Part shown: one piece after another, positions 17,653-26,408 of the stretch
How the letters are laid out: every line of letters begins with the position of its first letter
Position numbering within the stretch: the stretch's first letter is position 1
Source: JAGNLV01 sp964612145
GTDB lineage: Bacteria > Zixibacteria > MSB-5A5 > GN15 > FEB-12
NCBI GenBank assembly: GCA_964612145.1
Contig: CAZTBP010000022.1
Location: 1 to 64,000 of the forward strand
Length of the DNA: 64,000 nucleotides
Direction of reading: 5' to 3'
Position numbers and translations under genes: made by a program
The notes under the pieces: model-generated
Database searches by the model: none
What the model was told of the DNA's origin: nothing
The model's input: the letters and a program-made list of their open reading frames with translations, nothing else

Positions 17653-19275
17653 ATGCTCCGCTCCCTTGCCATAAAAAACCTCGCGCTGATTGATGACGCC
17701 ACCCTCGAATTTGACAACGGCCTCACCGTCCTCACCGGCGAAACCGGCGCCGGCAAATCAGTCATCGTCACCGCCCTCACCCTCGCCCTCGGCGGCCGCG
17801 CCGAAACCGAATTCATCCGCCACGGCGCCGACACCGCCGAAATCAGCGCCACCTTCGAGGACCCCGCCACCAACGACACCCTCACCGTCCACCGCGAAAT
17901 CGCCGAACGCGGCACGACCAAACTCTCCGTCGACGGCCACAACAGCACCGTCACCTTCCTCCGCGAACTCGCGGAACCAATGGCCCAGATCCTCGGCCAG
18001 CACGCCGGCCAGATGCTCATGAACGAGGACAACCACCTGGAATTCCTCGACAGCTTCGCCGGCCTCACCCCGCACCGCTCCGACATCGCCGAACGCTACC
18101 GCCTCTGGCGCGACGCCGCCGAGGAGCTCCGACGCATCCGCCGCCGCCGCGAACAACTCGCCGCCGAACGAGAACTCCTCCTTTTCCAGAAAAACGAAAT
18201 CGAGCAGGCCCAAATCCGCAGCGGCGAAGAAAAAGAACTCGAAAACGAACGACGCATCCTCGACAGCGCCCGCTCCCTCATGCAGTCCGCCTCCTCCATC
18301 ACCGAAACCGTCGGCGGCGAAGAACCCAACATCCTCCAAATGCTCGCCGCCGTCCGCGCAGAACTTGATCGCATGGCCGACGTCGACCACACCCTCGAAA
18401 AACAGGTCGAATCCCTCACCGATATCGACTTCGGCCTCGAAGAATTCCGCCGCTTCGTAGAACAGTACGGCTCCTCCCTCGAGGACAATCCCCTGCGCCT
18501 CGAAGAAATCAACCTGCGCCTCGATGAACTCTACAACCTCAAAAAGAAATACGGCGGCTCCGAACAATCCATCCTCGCCACCCTCGAACAGATCGACGAA
18601 CAACTCAAGAACCGTCCCGACACCGACTCCCTCATCGAGCACCTCGAAAAAGACACCGACCAGCGCTTCAGAGCCTACGCCGAAAAAGCCGTCGCCCTCA
18701 GCAATCTCAGGCAGAAAGCCGCAAAAAAACTCCGCAAACTCGTCATCGAAGAACTCACCGACCTCGCCATCGACCGCGCCGACTTCGAATGCGAACTGCT
18801 CTACGAAGACGACGATCACGGCGTCATCCTCGACAACCGCGCCGTCCGCCCCCACTCCACCGGCCTCGAAAAAGCCCGGTTCCTCTTTACCGCCAACCCC
18901 GGCGAGCCACTCAAATCACTGGTCAAAACCGCCTCCGGCGGCGAAATCTCCCGCGTCCTGCTCGCCCTCAAATCAGCCGAACTCCGCCAGAGCGGCATCA
19001 AACACTCCCTGCTCGTCTTCGACGAAGTCGACGCCGGCATCGGGGGTCGCACTGCCGTTGAAGTCGGCAAAAAACTCAAAAAGCTCTCCGCCTCCTGCCA
19101 AGTCCTCGTCATCACCCACCTGCACCAGATCGCCCGCCTCGCCGACCACCACTTCGTCGCCGAAAAATCCTTCCAGCGCGGCAACCGCACCATCATCAGG
19201 GTCGCCCGCCTCGATCACTCCGGCATCGAGGCCGAACTCGATCGCATGGTCGCCCTCCCAAAATCCAAAAAGTAG
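17653..19275 (+). CDS. recN: DNA repair protein RecN
   Basis: A 540-residue SMC-like ATPase of double-strand break repair. It starts MLRSLAIKNLALIDDATLEF, with Walker A GETGAGKSVIV near residue 31. Two coiled-coil arms fill the middle. The C-terminal half has the signature TASGGEISRVLLALK and Walker B LLVFDEVDAGIGG, then QVLVITHLHQIA. The length is normal. It ends the mutS2-dnaG-recN group. Confidence 0.95.
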   Translation: MLRSLAIKNLALIDDATLEFDNGLTVLTGETGAGKSVIVTALTLALGGRAETEFIRHGADTAEISATFEDPATNDTLTVHREIAERGTTKLSVDGHNSTVTFLRELAEPMAQILGQHAGQMLMNEDNHLEFLDSFAGLTPHRSDIAERYRLWRDAAEELRRIRRRREQLAAERELLLFQKNEIEQAQIRSGEEKELENERRILDSARSLMQSASSITETVGGEEPNILQMLAAVRAELDRMADVDHTLEKQVESLTDIDFGLEEFRRFVEQYGSSLEDNPLRLEEINLRLDELYNLKKKYGGSEQSILATLEQIDEQLKNRPDTDSLIEHLEKDTDQRFRAYAEKAVALSNLRQKAAKKLRKLVIEELTDLAIDRADFECELLYEDDDHGVILDNRAVRPHSTGLEKARFLFTANPGEPLKSLVKTASGGEISRVLLALKSAELRQSGIKHSLLVFDEVDAGIGGRTAVEVGKKLKKLSASCQVLVITHLHQIARLADHHFVAEKSFQRGNRTIIRVARLDHSGIEAELDRMVALPKSKK

Positions 19276-19420
19276 AGGCCAGTTCCAGCCATCTTTGATC
19301 CGATCCCCGATGGAAAAGTCCTTGCACTCAATATCTGCATACAACTAAATTGATCATAGTAAACCACCCGGCCCGGGCTCAGATGCAAACCGCATCACCT
19401 CTATTCAAAAGGATTGTCAA

Positions 19421-19888
19421 ATGGCGATGATGAAAGAATTCAAAGAGTTTGCCATGCGCGGCAACGTCGTAGACATGGCCGTTGGTATCATTATCGGCGC
19501 CGCTTTTGGAACCATTGTGAAGTCACTGGTCGCCGATGTTATTATGCCCCCGATAGGATTGCTGCTCGGTGGCGTCGACTTTTCCAATCTGTTCTTTGTC
19601 CTGAGAGCCGGCACCGAGCCGGGACCCTACCTCACACTGGCCGATGCCGGCGCAGTCGGCGCCGTAACAGTAAATTACGGGGCCTTCATTAACACCGTGA
19701 TCAGCTTTATCATCGTTGCTTTCGCCATCTTTGTGCTCATCAAGAATATCAACCGGATGAAAAGCAAAAAGGAAGAACCCGAAGCCAAACCAACTACCCG
19801 CGATTGCCCCCGCTGCACCTCGACTATCTCCAAGGTCGCCTCACGCTGCCCGCACTGCACCTCCGAAATCGAACCCGTTCTTGACTGA
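19421..19888 (+). CDS. mscL: Large-conductance mechanosensitive channel MscL with C-terminal zinc ribbon
   Basis: A 155-residue homopentameric inner-membrane channel that releases solutes on osmotic downshock. The N-terminal amphipathic helix and pore helix read FKEFAMRGNVVDMAVGIIIG and TM2 follows near residues 86-109. The C-terminal cytosolic part is not the usual helical bundle alone: it ends with DCPRC and RCPHC, two CxxC pairs 11 residues apart, a zinc-ribbon pattern seen in a subset of MscL proteins. AAAGGA precedes the ATG. A hairpin terminator follows. Confidence 0.95.
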   Translation: MAMMKEFKEFAMRGNVVDMAVGIIIGAAFGTIVKSLVADVIMPPIGLLLGGVDFSNLFFVLRAGTEPGPYLTLADAGAVGAVTVNYGAFINTVISFIIVAFAIFVLIKNINRMKSKKEEPEAKPTTRDCPRCTSTISKVASRCPHCTSEIEPVLD

Positions 19889-19899
19889 CAATCTCCCGG

Positions 19900-19933
19900 G
19901 CGGCGGCCCCACCACGGGTCGCCGTCGCTCTTT
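19900..19933 (+). terminator. Possible terminator after mscL
   Basis: An imperfect GC-rich hairpin (GCGGCGGC...CCC paired with GGGTCGCCGTCGC, with a small bulge) is followed by TCTTT. The T-run is short. Confidence 0.45.
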
Positions 19934-20046
19934 CAGGAGAAACCCCTTGCTCAAGCCGCTGTCATTCCCTAAGTTGCTGAAAATTATAGAAAAACTGGGC
20001 CCCGCCAGCGGAGCCCGAGCCGATTGATTTGTTTAGGAGGTCCCTC

Positions 20047-20574
20047 GTGCCACTTCGCGTGATAACTACGTTAGCCGTAGCCGCCATAATAATGATCGCC
20101 GCCGGTTGCGGTGAGGAACAACAAGTCGCCGAACCCGGCGATACCGTCGCCGTCGAATACGTCGGCTCACTGCCCGATGGCTCCGTTTTCGACTCCACCA
20201 ACACCGGCGAACCGATAGAATTTACAATCGGCACCGGCCAGGTCATCCCCGGCTTTGACAGCGCCCTCACCGGAGCAACTGTCGGCGAACACCTCGAGTT
20301 CAGCGTCCCGCCCGAACAGGGCTACGGCATGCCGCGCGAAGAACTCACCCACACCTTCCCGGCTGACAGCTTCCCGCCCAATATCACCCCCGAGGTCGGC
20401 CTCCAGCTGGAAATGCAGCAGCCCGACGGTCGCCCTGTGTTTATAACCATCACCGACATCGACTCCGCCGGCAACGTCACCATCGATGCTAATCACCGGC
20501 TCGCCGGCAAAACGCTGCACTTCAGCCTCGATGTCATCGACATCATCAAACCTGGCACAGCCACTACCGAATAA
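20047..20574 (+). CDS. Lipoprotein FKBP-type peptidyl-prolyl isomerase (SlyD-like)
   Basis: A lipid-anchored, probably periplasmic, proline isomerase of about 175 residues. GTG at 20047 lies 6 nt after AGGAGG (20035-20040), giving a short signal ending in MIAAGCGEE (lipobox Cys). The FKBP domain has VAVEYVGSLPDGSVFDST, PIEFTIGTGQVIPGFD and PPEQGYG. The insert-in-flap region (residues about 100-150, HTFPADSFPPNI to IDANHRLAGKTLHF) is SlyD-like and suggests chaperone activity. There is no metal-binding His-rich tail. Confidence 0.92.
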   Translation: MPLRVITTLAVAAIIMIAAGCGEEQQVAEPGDTVAVEYVGSLPDGSVFDSTNTGEPIEFTIGTGQVIPGFDSALTGATVGEHLEFSVPPEQGYGMPREELTHTFPADSFPPNITPEVGLQLEMQQPDGRPVFITITDIDSAGNVTIDANHRLAGKTLHFSLDVIDIIKPGTATTE

Positions 20575-20581
20575 CCCTTGG

Positions 20582-20740
20582 CCCACGCACCCAAGGTGCG
20601 TGGGTTTCTCAACGATTATTGCGAGTCCTTGTAGGTCACCCACGGCTCTGCGCGGGTGACGCGGTCATCGTGAACGAATAATGGTCATGGTGAGCCAAGC
20701 AGAGAGGCAGAGTAGGGCGGAACCCTTCAGCGGTTCCGCC
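20582..20740 (+). repeat. Cluster of three REP-like palindromes
   Basis: Stem CCCACGCA (20582-20589) / TGCGTGGG (20597-20604), here without GTAG. Then GTAG (20631-20634) with GTCACCC (20635-20641) / GGGTGAC (20654-20660). Then GTAG (20712-20715) with GGCGGAACC (20716-20724) / GGTTCCGCC (20732-20740). A decayed relative of the 9593 stem (CGGTCTTGAC) follows near 20769. All lie between two convergent genes. Confidence 0.7.
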
Positions 20741-20782
20741 TTCATTCCCCGTGGACCAAAATCCCCCGCGGTCTTGACAAAC

Positions 20783-22465
20783 TCACTTCACCAGCGTCAT
20801 CTTCTTCGAATCAACTACCAGATCATTCACCGTCAACCGATACACATATACCCCCGAGGCATACCCCGACCCATCCCACACGACCGAATGAGTCCCGGCC
20901 GAGAAACTCCCGTCAGCCAGTGTCGTTACTTTTTGACCCGTCATGTTGTATATGTCAAGGCTCACATCCCCAGCCCTCGTCAGCGAGAACCGTATCTCCG
21001 TGCTCGGATTAAACGGATTCGGGTAGTTCTGGAACAACGCGAAGTCGGAAGGCAGCAGGTCTTGATCGTCATCCTCCACACCGGTAGCCATCGACCCGTA
21101 GCAGTATAAATAGCCGTCTTTGCTTGCGATATAAAGCTGCCCATTGGCAACCGTGATAAACCCGCCCTGCGGCGTTTTCCAGACACATTCTCGCGTTTCG
21201 ATATCGATTGCATACGTCCACCCCGGTGAACGATAGCCGGAGATATTCACAATCGGCGAACTGCAGAAGATATAGCCATTGGCCACAATCGGCGGGAATC
21301 CTGGCACAAACCACTTTTCCCCCTCGAACGTCCACAGCACCTCACCGGTGGTCGTACTGCGCACCTTGAGCAACGGGTCGCAGGTTGTAATCAGGAGGGT
21401 ATCGTACAACGCCGGCATTGACCGAAGGCTGCTGGTATCGGTGGCTTTCCATAGAAGCCGTGGTTCGTCGGCGACATCGAAACAATAGTAGTCGTAGTAG
21501 AAGTGGCAATACAGCCGCATTGTCGTTGTGTCCAAGATTGGGGCGGCATGCTGACCGTAAGCATTTGATTGAAGAGGCAGATCAGGATCATCCCGCGAGT
21601 CACCGACCGAGCTTATCGTGTCGGTGTCTACTAAGTAAAGGGTATCCCCCGTAGCAGCATCTGAGACGAAGAGCTTCCGCAAGAGAAAACTATACACTCT
21701 ATCCTGATAAACGGCTTGTGTCCATCGGTCGTCATTGGGGAATTGCACGCGCCACAGCCAATCTCCGGTTTTCGCATCGAGTGTATGCATTCCTCCATGG
21801 AAATTGTCTGCGATAAAGGCACGCCCATTGTAGATTGTAAGTGTCAGCGGTCGGTACGCTTGCATAGCCAGGTTAGATATCCATCTTAATTCGCCTTCTA
21901 CTATGTCCATGCAGGCAGCTATGTGTAATGCAGGCTCCACATGAATATAGACAAGGCTATCAGCGTAAACCGCATGCGAGTTGTTCCATACCCCGCCGAA
22001 ATCTCCCCGCCAGAGGATTGCCCCGTCTGTCACGTCAAGACACTCGATGAAGCTACCCGTAACTGGGGAAAGCCCGGCTGCTGCAGGAAAAACCAACACC
22101 CGATTCCCCACAACCGTTGGCGCCAGAAGCGGCCAGTCAACGATCTTCTTGTACCAGCGAATACTCAGCGGCGGTTCGATTATTTCTGTCGGATTGTACC
22201 CCACATGCTGGGCATTTCCCTGGTACTGCGGCCAGTCTGCCGGACCCTCCAGCGGCCATGAATCCGCCGCTGCAATCCCTTCATCGGTCAGGTGCCGTGC
22301 ATATGCCCGATACTCCCCGTATCCCCCGTGCGGATACCAGACCGTATCGATGATGTCGGCATGTGCAACAGGCACGAAAAGCACTAAGCAGAATATTGCC
22401 TGTAAAGCCGTCGAGCGCAGATTGCTGTTGCACTCTTTAGTTTCATTGATCTTGCGGATCCCCAT
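20783..22465 (-). CDS. Secreted PQQ-like beta-propeller protein with C-terminal sorting domain
   Basis: A 560-residue exported protein. A signal peptide with hydrophobic core near residues 19-36 precedes HADI. The middle has repeated Trp-containing blades of the outer-membrane-assembly or quinoprotein type (for example DGAILWRGDFGG, TGDWLWRVQF, TGEVLWTFEGE). The last 90 residues form a FlgD-like/T9SS type A sorting domain with QNYPNPFNPSTEI and the end SGVYVYRL...SKKMTLVK. The role is unknown; cell-surface display or secretion is inferred. Base composition is more AT-rich than in neighbouring genes. Confidence 0.85.
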   Translation of the reverse strand: MGIRKINETKECNSNLRSTALQAIFCLVLFVPVAHADIIDTVWYPHGGYGEYRAYARHLTDEGIAAADSWPLEGPADWPQYQGNAQHVGYNPTEIIEPPLSIRWYKKIVDWPLLAPTVVGNRVLVFPAAAGLSPVTGSFIECLDVTDGAILWRGDFGGVWNNSHAVYADSLVYIHVEPALHIAACMDIVEGELRWISNLAMQAYRPLTLTIYNGRAFIADNFHGGMHTLDAKTGDWLWRVQFPNDDRWTQAVYQDRVYSFLLRKLFVSDAATGDTLYLVDTDTISSVGDSRDDPDLPLQSNAYGQHAAPILDTTTMRLYCHFYYDYYCFDVADEPRLLWKATDTSSLRSMPALYDTLLITTCDPLLKVRSTTTGEVLWTFEGEKWFVPGFPPIVANGYIFCSSPIVNISGYRSPGWTYAIDIETRECVWKTPQGGFITVANGQLYIASKDGYLYCYGSMATGVEDDDQDLLPSDFALFQNYPNPFNPSTEIRFSLTRAGDVSLDIYNMTGQKVTTLADGSFSAGTHSVVWDGSGYASGVYVYRLTVNDLVVDSKKMTLVK

Positions 22466-22647
22466 ATTACAATCCAGTCTCCACTCTCAAGATAAATCAA
22501 ATCAAAAATTCCGCAATGTGTAGGTTTTTCAATTGACAGAATCACGAAGTTGCGCCGTGATAACCATCATTTGGGAATATTTGGCTACCATGACACTACA
22601 GGCAAGTCGGTTCTGCCGATCAAACCCCTATCGCAGTTCATCTATGT

Positions 22648-23052
22648 CTAGTATTGCACTGCTACAACCTCGCAACTCCACCGATCGATGACTACAATTC
22701 CCGCTCTGTACGGTCTCATTTTCAGGAGTTCATTTACGGATAGATTGGGCGTACTAAAGGCAACGTAATAGTTAGAGGAATCTACTACCACCAAAGTGTC
22801 CAGCTGGAACTGCGGTGTCAAACTGGAGTCAATCGCAGCGTCTGCGATGCTGAACAGATGATCGATTATGGCGGAATCTGTGACCAGAACCGCCTCCCCG
22901 GTTGCTAATGCTGCCCGCCGTACAAGATACCAATTCACGTGAGGCTTCTGCCCGCTGCAGCCATACGCCAAGCCAATGATAATGTACACCATTGCGAAAC
23001 ACGCTAACCAATACGTGATTTGAAAAGGCGTTCTTCTAATATTAATACCCAT
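22648..23052 (-). CDS. Small membrane or lipoprotein coupled to the RHS gene
   Basis: A 134-residue protein with an N-terminal hydrophobic segment (about residues 13-31) ending YGCSGQ, so it is either a lipoprotein with an atypical lipobox or an anchored periplasmic protein. The rest contains VNWYLVRRAALATGEAVL and RAGIVVIDRWSCEVVAVQ and matches no family I recognise. Its ATG lies inside the end of the RHS gene (11-nt overlap), so the two are translated together. By analogy with polymorphic toxin loci it could be an immunity protein, but that is only inference. Confidence 0.6.
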   Translation of the reverse strand: MGINIRRTPFQITYWLACFAMVYIIIGLAYGCSGQKPHVNWYLVRRAALATGEAVLVTDSAIIDHLFSIADAAIDSSLTPQFQLDTLVVVDSSNYYVAFSTPNLSVNELLKMRPYRAGIVVIDRWSCEVVAVQY

Positions 23053-24652
23053 AAAAACCTAATGCGTAATACTTCATCATGAAGTAGTTGTTTGTTGGGC
23101 CAACTAACATTGGGGCCGGGCCAACTAACGGGGTTGAATGTACCATTGGATTATAAACGTAAACATTCTGAGGATTTATCACCCACGAGTTCATGGGCTG
23201 AAGGAGTTGCGTGAGCATCCCGTTCGAGACGGCAATATCGGCGGTTGAGTGGTCCGGGACAAAACTAAACCCCGGCTGCCCAGGTACTGGCCCATCTACA
23301 GTGTGATGGAAATGAACCATGGCCTTTGCGTTTGACGGAAAAGGAGACATGTCCACACCAGTTAGGCCTCCAATGCGAGTTTGCCTACCGCCTCCATCAA
23401 GAAACCATATACCTTCTTCTCTATTTCTCTCGAAAGAACGCCGACCGTGAAATTGTATAGCGTCTCTAGCTTCGCTGTTATCAAGATTACTATCGTGAAG
23501 TTTCCTGCTATGGCGAAGACTAGCATCAACTTTATAAGTCGCATAAGAGACCGCGGCCCCAATAGAGGCGGCAAGAAGCCCTTCATCAAGCCTTGCAGCA
23601 TCTCCCATTGAGAGACCATAACCAGCGGCTCCAGCAGCAAATCCGCCCGCTGCCGCTCCATAAGGTCCTGAGAATGCCTGCGATGTTAACCCTCCGACCG
23701 CACCGGCAATTGCGGTCTTACTGCCGATCTTTAGAGCGTCGCGGGGTTTTAACCCTCCGAGAACCCCTAAGCCATATCCGTTGACTCCCCCGCCCATGGC
23801 ACCTCCATATATTCCACCAAGAACTGGGTTGGAAACCGAGCCAGCTATCGCCCCTCCTAAAAGCCCAGAAAGCCCCCCTATAGCCGCTCCACCGAGCACC
23901 GCGCCGAGGAACTTGGCTCCATCATAGTCTTGAGCCTGCGCAATCTGTGCACCGGAGTATGTTCCAGCAACGGCGCCGAGAATGACCGGTACCCAGAAAA
24001 TGTTTCCGTCTGGATCCACGCCCATTGTTGGATTATTTCCTCCATAGACGTAGCCGCTAGCAAACTGACTGGCCTTGTCAATGGATGTAAACATCCCAAT
24101 CCTGGAATCATAGTATCGCGCACCGAAATAGTACAGATCGAAACTGGACTCATCATCCAGTTCCTTACCGGTGAACTTCAACTCTGACTCATAGGAGCCC
24201 CATGAATCGATCAACTCACCATACGGTCCGTAGTCGTAGTATTGGACAACCTGCGCCTGCTGCCCGGCAGCACCCGACATAATTACACGGGGCGAACCAA
24301 GATGATCATTGATATGGTATTTCAACAGGGCGTCATCATTCTGAGGATAGGTAGCAATCAGACCCTGCGGCCCGTTGACAAACATGTCGACAACTTCATC
24401 ATCCTTGTCAAAAATCGCCAACAGTACACCATTGTCATACAAGTAGACAAGCGAATCATAGGTGAACTTCGGACAGAGATCACCGCCGCCACCAGCACCT
24501 TGTGTGGTCATGCCGCCGTCAAGACCGTTCATACCTTCGAGTTCTCCCCCTCCACCATCGCATTCACCCCAATATTGATAGGCAAGGGTGCCCCGCCGCT
24601 TGCGGTGGGATCGGTCCGGATAAATACTCACTCCCGATCCATCACCACTCAT
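23042..24652 (-). CDS. Short RHS repeat-associated core protein with variable C-terminal domain
   Basis: About 536 residues. The N-terminal third carries RHS/YD-type material (YHINDHLGSPRVIM, then YDYGPYGELID, then ARYYDSRIGMFTSIDKA) and ends the core with NNPTMGVDPDG, the usual boundary after which RHS proteins vary. A Gly/Ala-rich hydrophobic region follows (about residues 225-385). The last 130 residues contain EEGIWFLDGG, MVHFHHTVDG and DHSTADI, an E...HxH...SxxD order like JAB/DUF4329 metalloprotease domains. Full RHS proteins exceed 1000 residues; this is only a tail. ATG at 24652 follows GAGGGA, six bases away. It has no clear signal peptide. AT-rich composition suggests transfer. Confidence 0.75.
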   Translation of the reverse strand: MSGDGSGVSIYPDRSHRKRRGTLAYQYWGECDGGGGELEGMNGLDGGMTTQGAGGGGDLCPKFTYDSLVYLYDNGVLLAIFDKDDEVVDMFVNGPQGLIATYPQNDDALLKYHINDHLGSPRVIMSGAAGQQAQVVQYYDYGPYGELIDSWGSYESELKFTGKELDDESSFDLYYFGARYYDSRIGMFTSIDKASQFASGYVYGGNNPTMGVDPDGNIFWVPVILGAVAGTYSGAQIAQAQDYDGAKFLGAVLGGAAIGGLSGLLGGAIAGSVSNPVLGGIYGGAMGGGVNGYGLGVLGGLKPRDALKIGSKTAIAGAVGGLTSQAFSGPYGAAAGGFAAGAAGYGLSMGDAARLDEGLLAASIGAAVSYATYKVDASLRHSRKLHDSNLDNSEARDAIQFHGRRSFERNREEGIWFLDGGGRQTRIGGLTGVDMSPFPSNAKAMVHFHHTVDGPVPGQPGFSFVPDHSTADIAVSNGMLTQLLQPMNSWVINPQNVYVYNPMVHSTPLVGPAPMLVGPTNNYFMMKYYALGFYGY

Positions 24653-25006
24653 GACACGTCCCTCTTCCAACCTGATCTATGCGCTCCTTCATGCTCACAT
24701 CATGGAATATACCATCCATTCAGTATTTCCCCAACCACAAAATCCACAGCAAACCGATGCTAACCCCGCCACCACGCCCCTTTGTGACAGCCTGCCCCAG
24801 CCAACGAATCGAAACAAGGGAGAGGAAACACCAATGAACAACAAAAGTACCAAACAAAGCCAACCCGTCCGCCGACTGCGCATTACCCCATGCCCCGCAA
24901 CACCTTACGACCCCCACCAGCCAACCCCGTTTTTTCCTTTCCCCACCACCGATTTTATCGAATATTACACCCGTCAGCCGGTAATACCACCGAAAGGAAG
25001 AACAAC
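24653..25006. other. Divergent intergenic region before the sigma factor
   Basis: About 350 bases between the RHS tail and the sigma factor gene. An ATG at 24834 behind GGGAGAGG opens a plus-strand frame, but it is Pro/Thr-rich and overlaps the sigma factor for a long way, so I do not call it a gene. I see no other defined element here. Confidence 0.4.
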
Positions 25007-25555
25007 ATGTGCTCCGATTCGGCCTTACTTTCACATATCTCCGCAGGCGATAAATCCGCCCTCGGGAAACTGGTCCAGCGCCACAAGAAACTGGCCTACC
25101 GGCTGGCCCTCGGTCTGGTCGGCAACAAAGACGACGCCTACGACATCTCGCAGGAAGCCTTCATCCGCGTCTACCGCTCGGCCAAAACCTACGATTCCAG
25201 CAAGCCGTTTCTCCCCTGGTTCTACGCCATCGTCGCCAACCTCTCCCGCTCCTGGCTGCGTCGACGCTCGGTTATGGCCCGGCGAACCGTCGACCTTGAC
25301 GACGTCTCCTACCTCCTGGCGACCGACTCCACCCCCGAGCTGGAGTTCGCCAGAAAAGAGCTTGTGTCCAAACTCCGCGACGCCCTGATGCGACTCGACT
25401 TCAAAGACCGGGAGATTATCACGCTCCAGCATTTCCGCGGCATGTCCTACGACGAAATCGCCAAAATGCTGGACATCCCCCGAGGCACCGTGATGTCCCG
25501 GCTCTACTATGCCCGCAAGAAACTGGCCAAAGAAATGAGGCAAACTGATGCGTAA
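25007..25555 (+). CDS. Sigma-70 family (ECF-type) RNA polymerase sigma factor
   Basis: A 182-residue alternative sigma factor. Region 2 is seen in LVQRHKKLAYRLALGLVG and DISQEAFIRVYRSAKTY, with the DNA-melting segment PWFYAIVANLSRSWLRRR. Region 4 has the helix-turn-helix MSYDEIAKMLDIPRGTVMSRLYYARKKL. ATG at 25007 follows GAAAGGAAGAAC; the frame extends to 24890 but the added residues are low-complexity. An anti-sigma candidate overlaps its 3' end by 8 nt. Confidence 0.93.
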   Translation: MCSDSALLSHISAGDKSALGKLVQRHKKLAYRLALGLVGNKDDAYDISQEAFIRVYRSAKTYDSSKPFLPWFYAIVANLSRSWLRRRSVMARRTVDLDDVSYLLATDSTPELEFARKELVSKLRDALMRLDFKDREIITLQHFRGMSYDEIAKMLDIPRGTVMSRLYYARKKLAKEMRQTDA

Positions 25556-25991
25556 CGATCTCCGAGAGCTGCTGGCCGGCTATATCGACGGCGAACTCAG
25601 CGACGAAGAACGCGCTGCTGTCGAAAGAGCCCTCGCCGAAAACCCCAAACTTCGGGCCGAGCTGGAGGAATTTCGTAAACTGAAAGAGGTTACCGGTATG
25701 GCTCAGTATGCTGACCTTCCCGAGGAAGCCTGGGAGAAATACTGGGAGGCACTGTATCGCAAACTCGAACGCGGGATAGGGTGGGTCCTCCTGTCCGTGG
25801 GCACGATCATCCTGCTCCTGTTCGGCACGTTCACCATTCTCAAACAACTTTTTGTCGATCCCGCCGTACCATTGTGGGTGAAGGCCGGCGTCTCCGCGGC
25901 AACCGTCGGCGCCGTCGTCCTGCTGGTCTCGTACGGGCGCCAGACCTTCTACGCCTTCAAGCGAGATCGCTACCGGAACGTCACCCGGTGA
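25548..25991 (+). CDS. Putative anti-sigma factor without zinc motif
   Basis: A 147-residue protein starting inside the sigma factor gene (8-nt overlap), so the two are co-translated. The N-terminus resembles anti-sigma domains (LRELLAGYIDGELSDEERAAVERAL) but has no HxxxCxxC zinc site. Two membrane segments follow (about residues 77-95 and 105-125), with a short basic cytosolic tail. The most likely job is to hold the sigma factor at the membrane. This rests on position and layout rather than on a confirmed domain. Confidence 0.72.
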   Translation: MRNDLRELLAGYIDGELSDEERAAVERALAENPKLRAELEEFRKLKEVTGMAQYADLPEEAWEKYWEALYRKLERGIGWVLLSVGTIILLLFGTFTILKQLFVDPAVPLWVKAGVSAATVGAVVLLVSYGRQTFYAFKRDRYRNVTR

Positions 25992-26076
25992 GAACTATGC
26001 CGCCGCAACCGGCAGTCGGCGCTCACCCCGTGATTTTTACAACATTCACGCATCTCTTCAAACGGAGGGCCGTCAG

Positions 26077-26397
26077 GTGATAGTCACTACGTCCGAATAC
26101 ATTGCGCACAAAAAGATCGTCAAATCTTTTGGCCTCGTCCGAGGGAACACCATCCGCGCCCGCCACATCGGCCACGACATCGCGGCCAGCTTCCGCAATC
26201 TCGTCGGCGGCGAGGTCAACAACTACACCAAACTCATCGCCGAGGCCCGCGAGCAGTCGATCGACCGCATGTGCGATGAAGCCAAAGCCCTTGGCGCCAA
26301 CGCCGTCGTCATGGTCCGTTTCGCCACCGCCGAAATCATGAAAGGCGCCGCCGAAATCCTCGCCTACGGCACCGCCGTCCTCATTGAAGACGAATAG
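26077..26397 (+). CDS. YbjQ/UPF0145 family protein
   Basis: A 106-residue protein of the YbjQ (heavy-metal-binding domain) family, which forms pentameric beta assemblies of unknown function. VTTSEYIAHKKIVKSFGLVRGNTIRARHIG-type N-terminus and IDRMCDEAKALGANAVVMVRF are characteristic. It starts with GTG at 26077 after a GGAGGGCCGTCAG stretch. It lies downstream of the sigma/anti-sigma pair with an 85-nt gap and could share its transcript. Confidence 0.88.
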   Translation: MIVTTSEYIAHKKIVKSFGLVRGNTIRARHIGHDIAASFRNLVGGEVNNYTKLIAEAREQSIDRMCDEAKALGANAVVMVRFATAEIMKGAAEILAYGTAVLIEDE

Positions 26398-26408
26398 AGC
26401 ATGGCATG

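Noticed and set aside
24834..25388. Plus-strand ATG with a GGGAGAGG site, overlapping the sigma factor
   Set aside because: The product is Pro/Thr/Ser-rich and lies mostly inside the sigma gene in another frame; there is no independent evidence.
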